Positions 35,118 to 43,650 of a DNA stretch of 64,000 bases are shown here, in pieces. A model generated the notes under the pieces. It was not told the origin of the DNA. It searched no databases and worked only from the letters and a program-made list of their open reading frames with translations. This stretch comes from Treponema putidum. Its GTDB lineage: Bacteria; Spirochaetota; Spirochaetia; Treponematales; Treponemataceae. The stretch is taken from assembly GCF_000755145.1 (NCBI RefSeq), contig NZ_CP009228.1, forward strand, positions 1,535,694 to 1,599,693. The letters are read 5' to 3'. A program made the translations under genes and the position numbers. Positions within the stretch are counted from its first letter, which is position 1; each line of letters opens with the position of its first letter.

Positions 35118-36012
35118 ATGAGTAAACAGAAGCGCAATTATAAAGATTCGGTGTTTGTAGACCTTTTCAGCGAAGACGAAAAAGCAAAAGAAAAATTTTT
35201 GTCGCTGTATAATGCCTTGCATGGAACTAATTTGCCGCTTTCATGCCCTATAGAAAACATACGACTTGAAAACGTCATGTACATGAACATAATCAACGAT
35301 GTTTCCTGCCTTGTAGACGGTAAAATAATTGTGCTCGCAGAACACCAATCTACGATAAACGAAAACATGCCTTTGCGTTTTTTGGAATACACCGCGCGTC
35401 TCTATGAAAAGTTGCAAGCACCGACAGACAGGTATTTAAGAAAATTGTCAAAAATACCTACACCTGAGTTTTATGTCTTTTACAACGGCACAGAAGACTA
35501 TCCTGAAACTACGGTTCTAAAACTTTCGGATGCATTTATCAACAAAGTCCGAGCACGCTCCGCTGGAACTGACAGAGCAAGTCCTCAATATCAACACGGA
35601 CAAAGCAAACAAAGTTTTAGCAGCCTGCAAGCCGCTTGAAGAATACAGTCTCTTTGTAGAAGGGGTAAGAAAACAAACCCAACTGGACTCAGAAAATGGT
35701 TTTACCAATGCGGTAAAGATATGCATAGAAAAAGGAATATTAAGAGAATACTTACAGCGAAAATCACGGGAGGTAATCAATATGCTAGTAGCAGAATACG
35801 ACTACGATACGGACATTGCGGTACAGAGAGCTGAAGAAAGACAAATAGCTTTTGCCGAAGGAATTGAAAGAGGAATTGAGCAGGGGATTGCAGATGGTTC
35901 GTACCAAACAAAACTTGAAACGGCAAAATTGATGAAACATGCGAATTGTGAACTTGATTTTATTATGCAGATGACCGGTCTCACTAAAGAAGAAGTGGAA
36001 GCGATTAATTAA
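35118..36012 (+). pseudogene. Rpn-family PD-(D/E)XK nuclease, copy R1 (frameshifted)
   Basis: Member of the Rpn 'recombination-promoting nuclease / putative transposase' family. The nuclease core (DVSCLVDGKIIVLAEHQS) is intact. One extra base near 35547-35550, in comparison with copy R3 (DAFITKLEHAPLEL), shifts the frame, and the first frame stops at 35639. The second frame carries the rest (EHAPLELTEQVLNIN onward) to 36012. The 5' end was also rebuilt by hairpin element D. Full-length nuclease therefore cannot be made, but the internal C-terminal reading frame at 35782-36012 is undamaged. The 3' flank (36013-36107) is shared with copies R2 and R4. Confidence 0.85.
35782..36012 (+). CDS. Internal C-terminal Rpn small protein (copy R1)
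   Basis: ATG 35782 has GGGAGG 8 bases upstream (35768-35773), a far better site than most genes here. It would give a 76-residue protein: MLVAEYDYDTDIAVQ, then GIERGIEQG-type repeats, then a small helical domain (ANCELDFIMQMTGLTKEEVEAIN). The same signal is found in all six Rpn loci of this window. E. coli Rpn genes are known to make an intragenic C-terminal antitoxin in this way. Here it survives although the nuclease part is broken. Expression is inferred. Confidence 0.6.
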   Translation: MLVAEYDYDTDIAVQRAEERQIAFAEGIERGIEQGIADGSYQTKLETAKLMKHANCELDFIMQMTGLTKEEVEAIN

Positions 36013-36208
36013 TTGGTAATGGATAATGGGGAATTACACATAAGTTTCTTTCTTAGTTTCATAAAAAAAATTCCTTTGCGCTTCTAGCAGCCATTGCGGT
36101 TAAAAATCATAAAAATCCTTACCCAAACTTGTTAAATTTATTGACAAGAACCTTTTTTGCGGTTAGAATATTAGTGCTGGAAGAAATGAAATTTTGCAGG
36201 AGGATGGT

Positions 36209-37285
36209 ATGGCTTCAAAAATAGGAATTAAACTTGCAGACGGGAAATTTTTCCCAATCTTGGATGAAGATGCTTTGTCTGAACAATCTTTGGAATTGAC
36301 TACAGTCAGGGATGATCAAGAAAGCGTTCAAATAAATTTATTTAAGCAATTTGAAGAAGAACCTCCCGAATACATAGGCTCCCTTATTGTAGAAGATGTT
36401 TCAACAGGAGCTGCAGGTGATCCAACTATAAATTTGAAAATAAAGCTTGATGAAGAAAAAAATCTTTCTGCAGAAGCTATCGATGAGGGTTCAGGTTCGC
36501 ATCAGTCTCTAAAAGTTTCCTTAAAAAATCTTGATGAAGCAAGTCTTGACGGGCTGGATTTTGATTTTGCCTCGTTTGACGATTCTTTAGCTTCCGATTC
36601 AGGCATTATAGATAACGATGATTTTATGGTACCGGGTGAATCTTCTTCAATGGATGAACCTGATGAGGAAGAATCTCAGACCCATTCTCAGCTTTATGCT
36701 CACAATGAAGAAAAATCGGAAAAGAAAAAGATGCCCCTTTGGCTTATAATTGTAATAATAATTCTTTGTATAACGGCCTTGGTCTTTGCCATTCTCCTTT
36801 TAACAAAAAAAATGCCTTTTGCCGATAAGGATAAGATAGCTTCCGCCTCTGAAAAAGTTGAACAGGTGCAAGAGCCTAAAAAAGATGTAAATGCTACCAC
36901 CTCTATTGTTCCGCAAGAAAATGCCGAAGAAAAAGCCGCTGCCGAAGCTAAACGTAAAGCGGAAGAAGAAAGACAAAGAGCCGAAGCTCAAAAGAAGGCT
37001 GAAGAAGAAGCTAAGCAGAAGGCCGAAGAAGAGGCTAAAAAGAAAGCTGAAGAAGAAGCTAAACAAAAAGCGGAGGCCAAAAAAAAGGCTGAAGCTCAAA
37101 AAAAGACAACCGTAAATTCCGGCGGTACGGTACGGTACAAGGTTAAATGGGGTGATACTCTTTGGGATTTATCCGAAACCTATTATAAAACTCCTTGGCT
37201 CTATAAAAAAATAGCGGATTACAACAAAATAAAAAATCCGAACTTGATTATAGCAGGGACTTATATAGATATTCCGCCTAAATAA
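36209..37285 (+). CDS. LysM-domain membrane protein with Glu/Ala/Lys-rich linker
   Basis: Single-pass membrane protein of 358 residues. Residues 1-170 are acidic and cytoplasmic in appearance, with no recognised fold. A membrane helix (about 175-197, LWLIIVIIILCITALVFAIL) is followed by a long periplasmic coiled linker of AEEEAKKKAEEEAK repeats. The C-terminal LysM domain (VRYKVKWGDTLWDLSETYYK, about 310-358) should bind peptidoglycan. Start ATG 36209 sits 5 bases after AGGAGG; the TTG at 36194 is part of the leader. It is followed 19 bases later by a lytic transglycosylase, suggesting a cell-wall unit. Confidence 0.9.
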   Translation: MASKIGIKLADGKFFPILDEDALSEQSLELTTVRDDQESVQINLFKQFEEEPPEYIGSLIVEDVSTGAAGDPTINLKIKLDEEKNLSAEAIDEGSGSHQSLKVSLKNLDEASLDGLDFDFASFDDSLASDSGIIDNDDFMVPGESSSMDEPDEEESQTHSQLYAHNEEKSEKKKMPLWLIIVIIILCITALVFAILLLTKKMPFADKDKIASASEKVEQVQEPKKDVNATTSIVPQENAEEKAAAEAKRKAEEERQRAEAQKKAEEEAKQKAEEEAKKKAEEEAKQKAEAKKKAEAQKKTTVNSGGTVRYKVKWGDTLWDLSETYYKTPWLYKKIADYNKIKNPNLIIAGTYIDIPPK

Positions 37286-37304
37286 TTTTTAAGAGGATAG
37301 TCTT

Positions 37305-39413
37305 ATAACTTCTAAATTTAACCGCATTGCTTTAATCTTATTCTTTTTATTCCTTTGTCTTTGCAGCGTTTCCTGTGCGGGCTCTTACGATAAAGAGGAA
37401 GAAGCCCGCTTGATTGGTGACCTTTATTCAGAGAATTTTTATCGTTTTTTAAGGCCCCAACCTTTGGAATTAAAGAAGCTGTATAATACCGATCCTTCAT
37501 CCTTGTACTACATAGGTCTTGCCGTTAAAAAGGCGAGTGTAGGGGCTTCGGATAAAAAAATATATGATGAATCGGCTAGGGCTTATTTTGAGTACGCAGT
37601 AAAAAATGTCCCCATGCCCTATAAAAAACTGGCCGATGATGAGCTTTATTCTCTTTTATCCACTGAAGAAAAACTTAAAATACTTGAAAAAAAACTTGCT
37701 TTACCCGAAGCTATCCAATTAGACAATAAATTAGAAAATCAAACAATAAGGGAAGAAATTCAAAGACTTCTATTCTTATCGGGAAATTTTAAAAAAATGG
37801 ACATGTCCTTGCCTGAGTATCTTAGCACACAGAAATTTGATGCAGAGATTATTGAGGGCTTAAAAAATCTCGAAAAAAATAAAGATGAGTTAAAAAGCTG
37901 CGGAGATGATTTTTTTAATGTCTGTCAGGCCAGAAAACTTGTCTTTGATTCTGCCTTTAAAGATGCTTGGGAAATTTTTAAGCCCTTAATTCAAGAAGAA
38001 AGTAATCCTAATCTTGAACATAGAATGGTCTTATCGGATTTGGGAAAGGCTGCCTTATCCGGTTCGGAAGATTATGCCTCCGATGTTCTGCTTTTTGAAA
38101 ATCGGCTTGATTTTTACGAAAAAAAATCTGCAAAACCTTCAGATTATATCCTACAAAAATACATGTATGCATTTTATGCAGCCCGAATGCGCTTAAAAAT
38201 GGGAGGCAAAGATAATGTGGAAAAAGCTCTTTTACTTTTTAAAAAAGCTAAAACTTATCCGCCTCAACCTTACGATTATGATATTGCCCTATGGTACATT
38301 CTCGATATAGAAAAAAATAGGTCATTTAAGGTGTTTTTGGAAGAACTCTGTGCATCGGCCCCTTCATGGAAAAATAGTTCCGTTTATGAAGAGCTTGCAG
38401 CTCATGCCTGTATGAAACTGGTCATTTTACAGGATTGGAAAAGCCTTGAAAAACTTCAAAAAGCCGTTCAAAAAATCAATCTATTGACGGCACAAGCCCG
38501 CCTTACCTATATACTTGCCGGCTCAAAAAGTATACCCGAAGAGGCAAAAAAACTTTACCTTGAAGTCTATGAAAAAAATCATAATTCCTTTTATTATAGG
38601 GCTATGGCTGCTTATAGGCTTGGCGTCCCCATGGCCTTGTCTGCCTGCAAACAAAATTATAAAAGAAAATCGAATACGGAATTTTCGGATGAAGATTCTA
38701 TTAAAATTTTAGAAGGTTTTATAAAATATAAACTTTATTCTCAAATTTATCAAAAGATTACTCTTTTATACCCTCAAATCAGTGCAAAAGAAGCCGCTTT
38801 TTTTGCGCAAGTTTTATCTGAAAACGGCTATTATGCCGATTCGATGAGGGTTATGACTTTTGCGGTCAACTCTGAAGGTTCTCAATTTAATGAAGAGCAT
38901 TTAAAATTAATGTATCCGCGTCCTTGGCTGGAATCGGTTAAACGCTATGCGGCAGAATACAACCTACCGGAGTATCTTTTATATGCCCTGCTCAGGAGTG
39001 AAAGTTATTTTAAGCCGGAAGTTGTTTCCCATGCAGGGGCTATAGGTCTTGCCCAGCTCATGAAGCCCACTGCCGCCGACATTGCCCGCCGCCTGCAGCT
39101 GGAAACTTATGACCTAAACAATCCCGATACAAATATCCGCTTTGGGGCTTTCTATCTTTCGGATATGATACGCCGCAATGGCGGAAAAATTATGCATGCT
39201 CTTTTTTCTTATAATGCCGGTCCTAATGCGGTAAAGCGTTGGGTAAGGCAAGCCGGCGGCTTACCGATGGATTTATTTTTAGAGAGCCTCGCTTATGCGG
39301 AAACAAGAGGCTACGGTAGAAATATCCTATCTGCAGCCATTATGTACGGCTGCCTATATTACGGCAAAGATTACGGCGAAATTATAAAAGAATTTTTCCC
39401 CGATATTAGATAA
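37305..39413 (+). CDS. Soluble lytic murein transglycosylase (SLT) lipoprotein, apparent AUA start
   Basis: Cleaves peptidoglycan glycan strands to anhydro ends. About 550 residues of superhelical TPR-like repeats precede a C-terminal SLT domain. The catalytic Glu is in LLRSESYFKPEVV, followed by GAIGLAQLMKPTAADIA, LFSYNAGPNAVKRW and YAETRGYGRNIL. The frame encodes a lipoprotein signal (SKFNRIALILFFLFLCLCSV, then SC) from about 37311. Between the stop at 37290 and TTG 37410, however, there is no ATG, GTG or TTG. The best start is ATA 37305, 8 bases after AAGAGG. Starting at TTG 37410 would remove the whole export signal. With ATA the product has 702 residues. Confidence 0.85.
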   Translation: MTSKFNRIALILFFLFLCLCSVSCAGSYDKEEEARLIGDLYSENFYRFLRPQPLELKKLYNTDPSSLYYIGLAVKKASVGASDKKIYDESARAYFEYAVKNVPMPYKKLADDELYSLLSTEEKLKILEKKLALPEAIQLDNKLENQTIREEIQRLLFLSGNFKKMDMSLPEYLSTQKFDAEIIEGLKNLEKNKDELKSCGDDFFNVCQARKLVFDSAFKDAWEIFKPLIQEESNPNLEHRMVLSDLGKAALSGSEDYASDVLLFENRLDFYEKKSAKPSDYILQKYMYAFYAARMRLKMGGKDNVEKALLLFKKAKTYPPQPYDYDIALWYILDIEKNRSFKVFLEELCASAPSWKNSSVYEELAAHACMKLVILQDWKSLEKLQKAVQKINLLTAQARLTYILAGSKSIPEEAKKLYLEVYEKNHNSFYYRAMAAYRLGVPMALSACKQNYKRKSNTEFSDEDSIKILEGFIKYKLYSQIYQKITLLYPQISAKEAAFFAQVLSENGYYADSMRVMTFAVNSEGSQFNEEHLKLMYPRPWLESVKRYAAEYNLPEYLLYALLRSESYFKPEVVSHAGAIGLAQLMKPTAADIARRLQLETYDLNNPDTNIRFGAFYLSDMIRRNGGKIMHALFSYNAGPNAVKRWVRQAGGLPMDLFLESLAYAETRGYGRNILSAAIMYGCLYYGKDYGEIIKEFFPDIR

Positions 39414-39427
39414 ACTTTTTTCTGCCC

Positions 39428-40909
39428 TTATTTTTCAAAGGCTGCTTCAAAGCGTGCACAAAGATTTTTAAGTTGCTCTTCGGATTTTATTTTAAATCTT
39501 TTTAGCAGGACTTCAGGAATTTGATAGTATTCTATTTTTCCCTGAGAAAAGTTAAGCATAAAATCTGCAAGACAAACGCTTTCGACTAAGTCCTTATGTT
39601 CTTCGGGGGCATTTTCGAAGTTATCCTGATACCTTATTGTTACTATTATAGGTTCGGGGAAGTTCCACTTTTCTGCAAGAGTTGCTCCTATTTCGGCCTG
39701 TGCCATTCCGCTCATAATCATATCCATAACTTGAGGAGGTATGTTTCTCTCAGCTTGGATTTCTGCCAACTTTACTACCAATTCAGGATACATTGAACCG
39801 AGTATAATCTTTCCAAGGTCATGGAGAAGACCGCAAATATAGGCATCGTCAACTACAGTCCTTTTTCCCGTAAGTTTTGCAACATTTAAGGAGAAAAAAG
39901 CCAGTCTGTAGGCATTTTCCCAAATTTGCTTTTGTTCGTTTTCCGTCGTTTCCAGTATTTTAATGGTTCCCATTGAGTACAGCAAATTCTGTATTCCGCG
40001 CAAACCTACAAATTTAACGGCTTCTACAATGTTCATACATGGTTTTGCAAGGCCGAATGCTACGGAGTTTACATGTTTTAGAAGGTCTGTTGCTAAACCG
40101 ATATCGCTGCTTATAAGTTGTGCAATCTTCTGCATTTTCGATTCGGGATCGTTAATAGCCCTCTGTATTTGCATGATATTTTCAGGGAATTGCGGTATTT
40201 CGTTGATATATTCTACAATGGCCTTTGTGAGAGGCTCCGCTTCTTTTTTTAACTTCAATTTAAGGGGGATTGTAACACGGTTTACAGTTATGCCGTCTAA
40301 GACATCTATTTGATAAGCCTTTTCATCCAGTCCCATTTTTTTAAGCATTAGAACCATTATTACAAGGCCTAAACCGGCTACTTCTGTGCTGTCTAAAACC
40401 TGTGTGAACGCTTCGTCTAATGAAGAGAATTGTCTTGCTCTGACTATTTTGTCAAAAATTCTTTTAAATTCTTGACGGGTTAGAGCCGAATTATTGCTGA
40501 CCTCAAGGACTATATTATCTTTTTTTAGCTGTAGAGATAATTTTACATAGAGTCCTGCTTTTTTTTGAAGATCCAGATAATGGTCCATGTTTGAGATTGT
40601 ATCTTCTTTAAAGTCCTTCATTCCCTGATCATAATCTTCTGAATCAGAGATGTCTAAGCCTCTTTCTTTAAAATAGACCCTCTTTGTATTTGCTTTTTTT
40701 GCATTTGTTGTAAGCTCGTTTGTGTAGTATACGATATAGTCCGTAATATCGGAACAATGAAGCTGTTTTAAAAATTCGGAAATAACGTCATTAATATAAA
40801 TTTCCGTTTCTTTAGGCAGGGTATACGAAGTTATAGCTATAGGTACACCTAAGCGAATGGCCGTTTCAATTTTTTCTGAATCAACAATTATTTTTTTATC
40901 TTTTTCCAT
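39428..40909 (-). CDS. Histidine-kinase-like ATPase / HDOD fusion protein
   Basis: Regulatory protein of 493 residues. The N-terminal 220 residues look like a GHKL ATPase: YYTNELTTNAKKAN resembles the N box and EVAGLGLVIMVLMLKKMG the G2 box. The C-terminal 270 residues form an HDOD domain (IPQFPENIMQIQRAINDP, LLKHVNSVAFGLAKP, YICGLLHDLGKIIL). No receiver or output domain is seen. HDOD proteins act in signalling, often for motility or second messengers. The ATPase may serve as an anti-sigma-like or ATP-sensing part (inference). The gene is single and converges on the transglycosylase. Confidence 0.85.
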   Translation of the reverse strand: MEKDKKIIVDSEKIETAIRLGVPIAITSYTLPKETEIYINDVISEFLKQLHCSDITDYIVYYTNELTTNAKKANTKRVYFKERGLDISDSEDYDQGMKDFKEDTISNMDHYLDLQKKAGLYVKLSLQLKKDNIVLEVSNNSALTRQEFKRIFDKIVRARQFSSLDEAFTQVLDSTEVAGLGLVIMVLMLKKMGLDEKAYQIDVLDGITVNRVTIPLKLKLKKEAEPLTKAIVEYINEIPQFPENIMQIQRAINDPESKMQKIAQLISSDIGLATDLLKHVNSVAFGLAKPCMNIVEAVKFVGLRGIQNLLYSMGTIKILETTENEQKQIWENAYRLAFFSLNVAKLTGKRTVVDDAYICGLLHDLGKIILGSMYPELVVKLAEIQAERNIPPQVMDMIMSGMAQAEIGATLAEKWNFPEPIIVTIRYQDNFENAPEEHKDLVESVCLADFMLNFSQGKIEYYQIPEVLLKRFKIKSEEQLKNLCARFEAAFEK

Positions 40910-41047
40910 AGAATAATCCTACCACATAAATAAAAAAAATAAATACCTTTTCTACTATTTATGATAAATTTTTCTCATTTTAACTATCGGCTTTAAGGTC
41001 TTAAATCTTAAATTTCATAATTTTGAATTCTATATTTAGAATAAAAC

Positions 41048-41172
41048 AAAAAAATCGCCCCGGGAGTATGCGGACCGGGGCGATTAAAATAGAGTATAAA
41101 CCATTCACATATAAATACTTTTATGAACGCTTTACGCAGGTAATTTTGGATAACTACCCGCAATCTGTGCCT
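41048..41172 (-). ncRNA. Candidate small RNA between sir2 and the HDOD gene
   Basis: A promoter (TTGACA at 41202-41207, 17-base spacer, TAACTT at 41179-41184, minus strand) lies just past the sir2 stop. About 125 bases downstream is a strong terminator. Between them is a 7-bp stem GCGGGTA/TACCTGC (41136-41161) and no conserved frame on the minus strand. It could instead be part of the sir2 3' untranslated region. Confidence 0.4.
41054..41084 (-). terminator. Strong Rho-independent terminator
   Basis: ATCGCCCCGG and CCGGGGCGAT form a perfect 10-bp G+C-rich stem with an 11-base loop. On the minus strand a run of seven Ts follows. It ends the sir2 transcript or the candidate small RNA, about 140 bases before the HDOD gene. 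Confidence 0.85.
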
Positions 41173-41224
41173 GAATGTAAGTTACCATATTCTTACTTTT
41201 TTGTCAAGCGAATTTGGAAAAAAA

Positions 41225-41977
41225 TTATAAATTTTTTAATTTTTTATCGATTTTTTCAAAAGTTTCTTCCAAATCCTCAAATAAAAGGTCCGTATAGGAG
41301 TCAAATTGTGTGGGCTGATTGTTTACTATTGCTATCTTACCTCCGTTTCTTAAAGTATAGGCCGGAAGAGCTGCCGCAGGATAAACCAAAAGACTGGTAC
41401 CTAAAACCAGCATAAAATCAGACTTAGAGGCTTCCATTTCTGCTTTTATCAGAGCTTTTTGAGGCAGAGCTTCTCCAAAAAAGGTTATTGCCGGTTTTAT
41501 GGGGCTTCCGCATTTGGGACATCTCGGTACTTCTCCCGTTTTAGCTGTCTTTGCGGCTTCTTCAAAGGTTTCGGTGTAAGAACAATTTATACAATAGTGA
41601 ACCGATGGAGAACCGTGTACCTCAATGACATTTTTACTGCCTGCTTTTTGGTGGAGTAAATCGATGTTTTGGGTTATTACGGCCTTTAGAATTCCCCTTT
41701 TTTCAAGCTCTGCAAGGACGTTATGCACTACGGCAGGCCTTTTATCATCTAATCCATAGATAAATTCTTTTGCCATGCTGTAATAAACTGAAGGATCCCT
41801 ATAAAAAACATCTATATCGAACATTTTTTCGGTATTCGGCTGTTTATAAAGGCCGTCCTTTCCTCTAAAGTCCTTGATTCCGGCTAAGGTGCTTATTCCT
41901 GCCCCTGTAAAGGCTGTCAGATGTTTTGCATTCATTATTGACTCAAAAAGCTTATCATAATCTTCTTCTTTAGACAT
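41225..41977 (-). CDS. NAD-dependent protein deacylase, Sir2 family
   Basis: Sirtuin of 250 residues. NAD-binding motifs are FTGAGIS (about 22-28) and [13 protein letters not shown], the catalytic His is in VIEVHGS, and a zinc knuckle is formed by CINC and [20 protein letters not shown] and IVNNQPT complete the fold. I start at ATG 41977, 5 bases after GGGAGAATTT. The open frame continues 28 codons upstream through hairpin element B and begins MINSSA, the same residues as the leader frame of element A, so those codons belong to the leader, not the enzyme. Confidence 0.94.
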   Translation of the reverse strand: MSKEEDYDKLFESIMNAKHLTAFTGAGISTLAGIKDFRGKDGLYKQPNTEKMFDIDVFYRDPSVYYSMAKEFIYGLDDKRPAVVHNVLAELEKRGILKAVITQNIDLLHQKAGSKNVIEVHGSPSVHYCINCSYTETFEEAAKTAKTGEVPRCPKCGSPIKPAITFFGEALPQKALIKAEMEASKSDFMLVLGTSLLVYPAAALPAYTLRNGGKIAIVNNQPTQFDSYTDLLFEDLEETFEKIDKKLKNL

Positions 41978-41990
41978 AAATTCTCCCATA

Positions 41991-42059
41991 ATGCGACGTT
42001 TGCCGAAAGGCAAACTCGAAGATAAACAGTGAGGCACCATTTGTGCCGAACTGTTTATC
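41991..42059 (-). promoter_or_regulatory. Tandem-hairpin leader element B, upstream of sir2
   Basis: On the minus strand: GATAAACAGT/ACTGTTTATC (10 bp, 42021-42059) with an inner GGCAC/GTGCC stem, then GTTTGCC/GGCAAAC (41998-42015) and the tail GTCGCAT. A GGGAG plus ATG precede it and the sir2 ribosome binding site follows. Versus element A, the outer stem is identical, while the inner stem and the second stem differ in sequence but stay paired. Confidence 0.7.
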
Positions 42060-42144
42060 ATATCTCCCTTAAATAGTATTATAAGTTATTTTTATCTTAA
42101 AATAAAGGGCTTGTTGCCTCTTGAATTTAATTCTTTTTCAATGT

Positions 42145-42831
42145 ATGCTGACAAATATGCAGATTGCCGCAATCATGTTTTCTTCCTTTGCCCTTGCAAT
42201 TATTTGGGCTTTTATTGTTAGGAAAAAAGAAAATTTATCGGTTAAACCTTTATTATATATTTTTTTGTTTTCATTTTTTGCTGTTCTTATTTCCATTTTA
42301 ATGCAGACCCTTATATATTTTTTGTCTCAAGATTTTTTAAAAAAAGCTGGATATGGTATTCTTTTTGATTCTTTTATTCACTCTGCCCTGCCGGAAGAAG
42401 CCGTTAAGACCCTCCTTTTTTCTATTTTTGTAAAATTGCTTTGGGCGGATAAGATGAAGAGTATGGATGAAATTACTCCGGCCGAAACCAGGACAAATAT
42501 AAGGATTTTAATGCTTTTATCCGTTTTTTACGGTTTAATTTTTGCATCTTTTGAGAATCTTGCTTATGCGGTGCGTTATCCGGAAGCAATTTGGATTAGA
42601 AGTTTGACTTCAAATATTTTACATGCAGGTTTGGGTGTATATTATCTTGAAATAAGTATGGTACAGAAGAGAAGGAAACTTATAAAGCCTTTTATCTTTA
42701 CATGGGGTATGCACGGTCTTTATAATATGTTTTTTTCTATAGGTTCTTATTTTGTAATTTTTGGAATCGTTATTGTGTTTTTTGTTATTTCAAATGCCGT
42801 AAACCGGTATGACCGTTTTAAGAGTAATTAG
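42145..42831 (+). CDS. PrsW-like intramembrane metalloprotease family protein
   Basis: Multi-pass membrane protein of about 228 residues with six to seven helices. It carries the PrsW/CPBP-like pattern: LPEEAVKTLLF (EExxK), FASFENLAYA (FxxxE) and TWGMHGLYN (H in a late helix), each at a helix boundary. These proteases cut membrane-bound regulators such as anti-sigma factors. Start is uncertain: ATG 42145 is chosen, TTG 42121 is possible, and neither has a strong ribosome binding site. It is divergent from sir2. Confidence 0.72.
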   Translation: MLTNMQIAAIMFSSFALAIIWAFIVRKKENLSVKPLLYIFLFSFFAVLISILMQTLIYFLSQDFLKKAGYGILFDSFIHSALPEEAVKTLLFSIFVKLLWADKMKSMDEITPAETRTNIRILMLLSVFYGLIFASFENLAYAVRYPEAIWIRSLTSNILHAGLGVYYLEISMVQKRRKLIKPFIFTWGMHGLYNMFFSIGSYFVIFGIVIVFFVISNAVNRYDRFKSN

Positions 42832-42843
42832 CTTTACTGCCTA

Positions 42844-43650
42844 TTAAAAAGTCTTTTGCGGTGGTTTAAGCAGGTCTTTAGGATATTCTATTGCCCATAA
42901 AAAAAGACCGTGGGGCGGAGCGGTGGGGCCTGCCTTTTCTCTCACCCTTGATTCTAAAATGTCCTTAAAATCTTTTTTGGAAGCGCCTATTTCTTCTAAA
43001 TGTAAAAGAGTTCCCACTATTGAACGTGCCATCTTCCATAAAAAGGCGTTTGCTCGGATTTCAAAAATAAGATAATCGTTTTCGATAAAAAAGACCGCCT
43101 TTTTGATATAGCGGGACTTGCTTAGGCTTTGGTCTCCTGCTGCCGAAAAAGCCGTGCAGTCCAATTCTCCCGAAAGGCAGGAAGCCATTTCGTTTAAGCT
43201 GCATATATCAGGGTACCGCCTTATGTGCCAAGTATAGGGCTGCTCGTGGGCAAAGATTGTTTTGCCGCATTTGATTTTATAGCGGTATGTCCTTGAAAGA
43301 GCATTAAAGCGTGCATGTAATAGGGGGGACACTTCAGCTGCTTCCATAACCCTTATGTCTCTGGGCAAAATTGAGTTAAGGGCGGGCAAAAAATTTGAAG
43401 CCGCCATGCTTTTTATATCGCTAAAAAAGTTTACGGCTTGACGGGCTGCGTGTACTCCTGAATCAGTGCGGCCGGAGCCGTTTGTTTCGATAGGGTGTTT
43501 ATGAATTTTGGCTAGGGCTTTTTCCAATTCTCCTTGAACCGTACGGAAAGTTTCAGTTCCTTCTCTGGTCTGTTTTTGCCATCCGCAAAAATTCGTACCG
43601 TCATATGAGAGGGTAAGGAGAATGTTTTTTTGATTTTGAGGGGCTTCCAT
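42844..43650 (-). CDS. truA: tRNA pseudouridine(38-40) synthase TruA
   Basis: Makes pseudouridine at positions 38-40 of the anticodon arm. 268 residues. The catalytic Asp is in GSGRTDSGVHA, and other family motifs are LTLSYDGTNFCGWQ at the N-terminus and FLWKMARSIVGTLL. The start ATG overlaps the stop of the DUF2225 gene by one base (TAATG), so the two are coupled. Confidence 0.96.
   Translation of the reverse strand: MEAPQNQKNILLTLSYDGTNFCGWQKQTREGTETFRTVQGELEKALAKIHKHPIETNGSGRTDSGVHAARQAVNFFSDIKSMAASNFLPALNSILPRDIRVMEAAEVSPLLHARFNALSRTYRYKIKCGKTIFAHEQPYTWHIRRYPDICSLNEMASCLSGELDCTAFSAAGDQSLSKSRYIKKAVFFIENDYLIFEIRANAFLWKMARSIVGTLLHLEEIGASKKDFKDILESRVREKAGPTAPPHGLFLWAIEYPKDLLKPPQKTF

Noticed and set aside
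36800-37115. Frames on both strands over the LysM linker
   Set aside because: They are shadows of the repetitive AEEEAKKKAEEE coding sequence, giving Phe/Leu- or Lys/Arg-only proteins.
41023-41415. 130-codon plus-strand frame over the terminator and the end of sir2
   Set aside because: It is antisense to sir2, crosses a strong terminator stem and has no family resemblance.
41977-42061. Longer sir2 start (MINSSA...)
   Set aside because: The extra 28 codons lie in hairpin element B; the ATG at 41977 has its own ribosome binding site and fits sirtuin N-termini.
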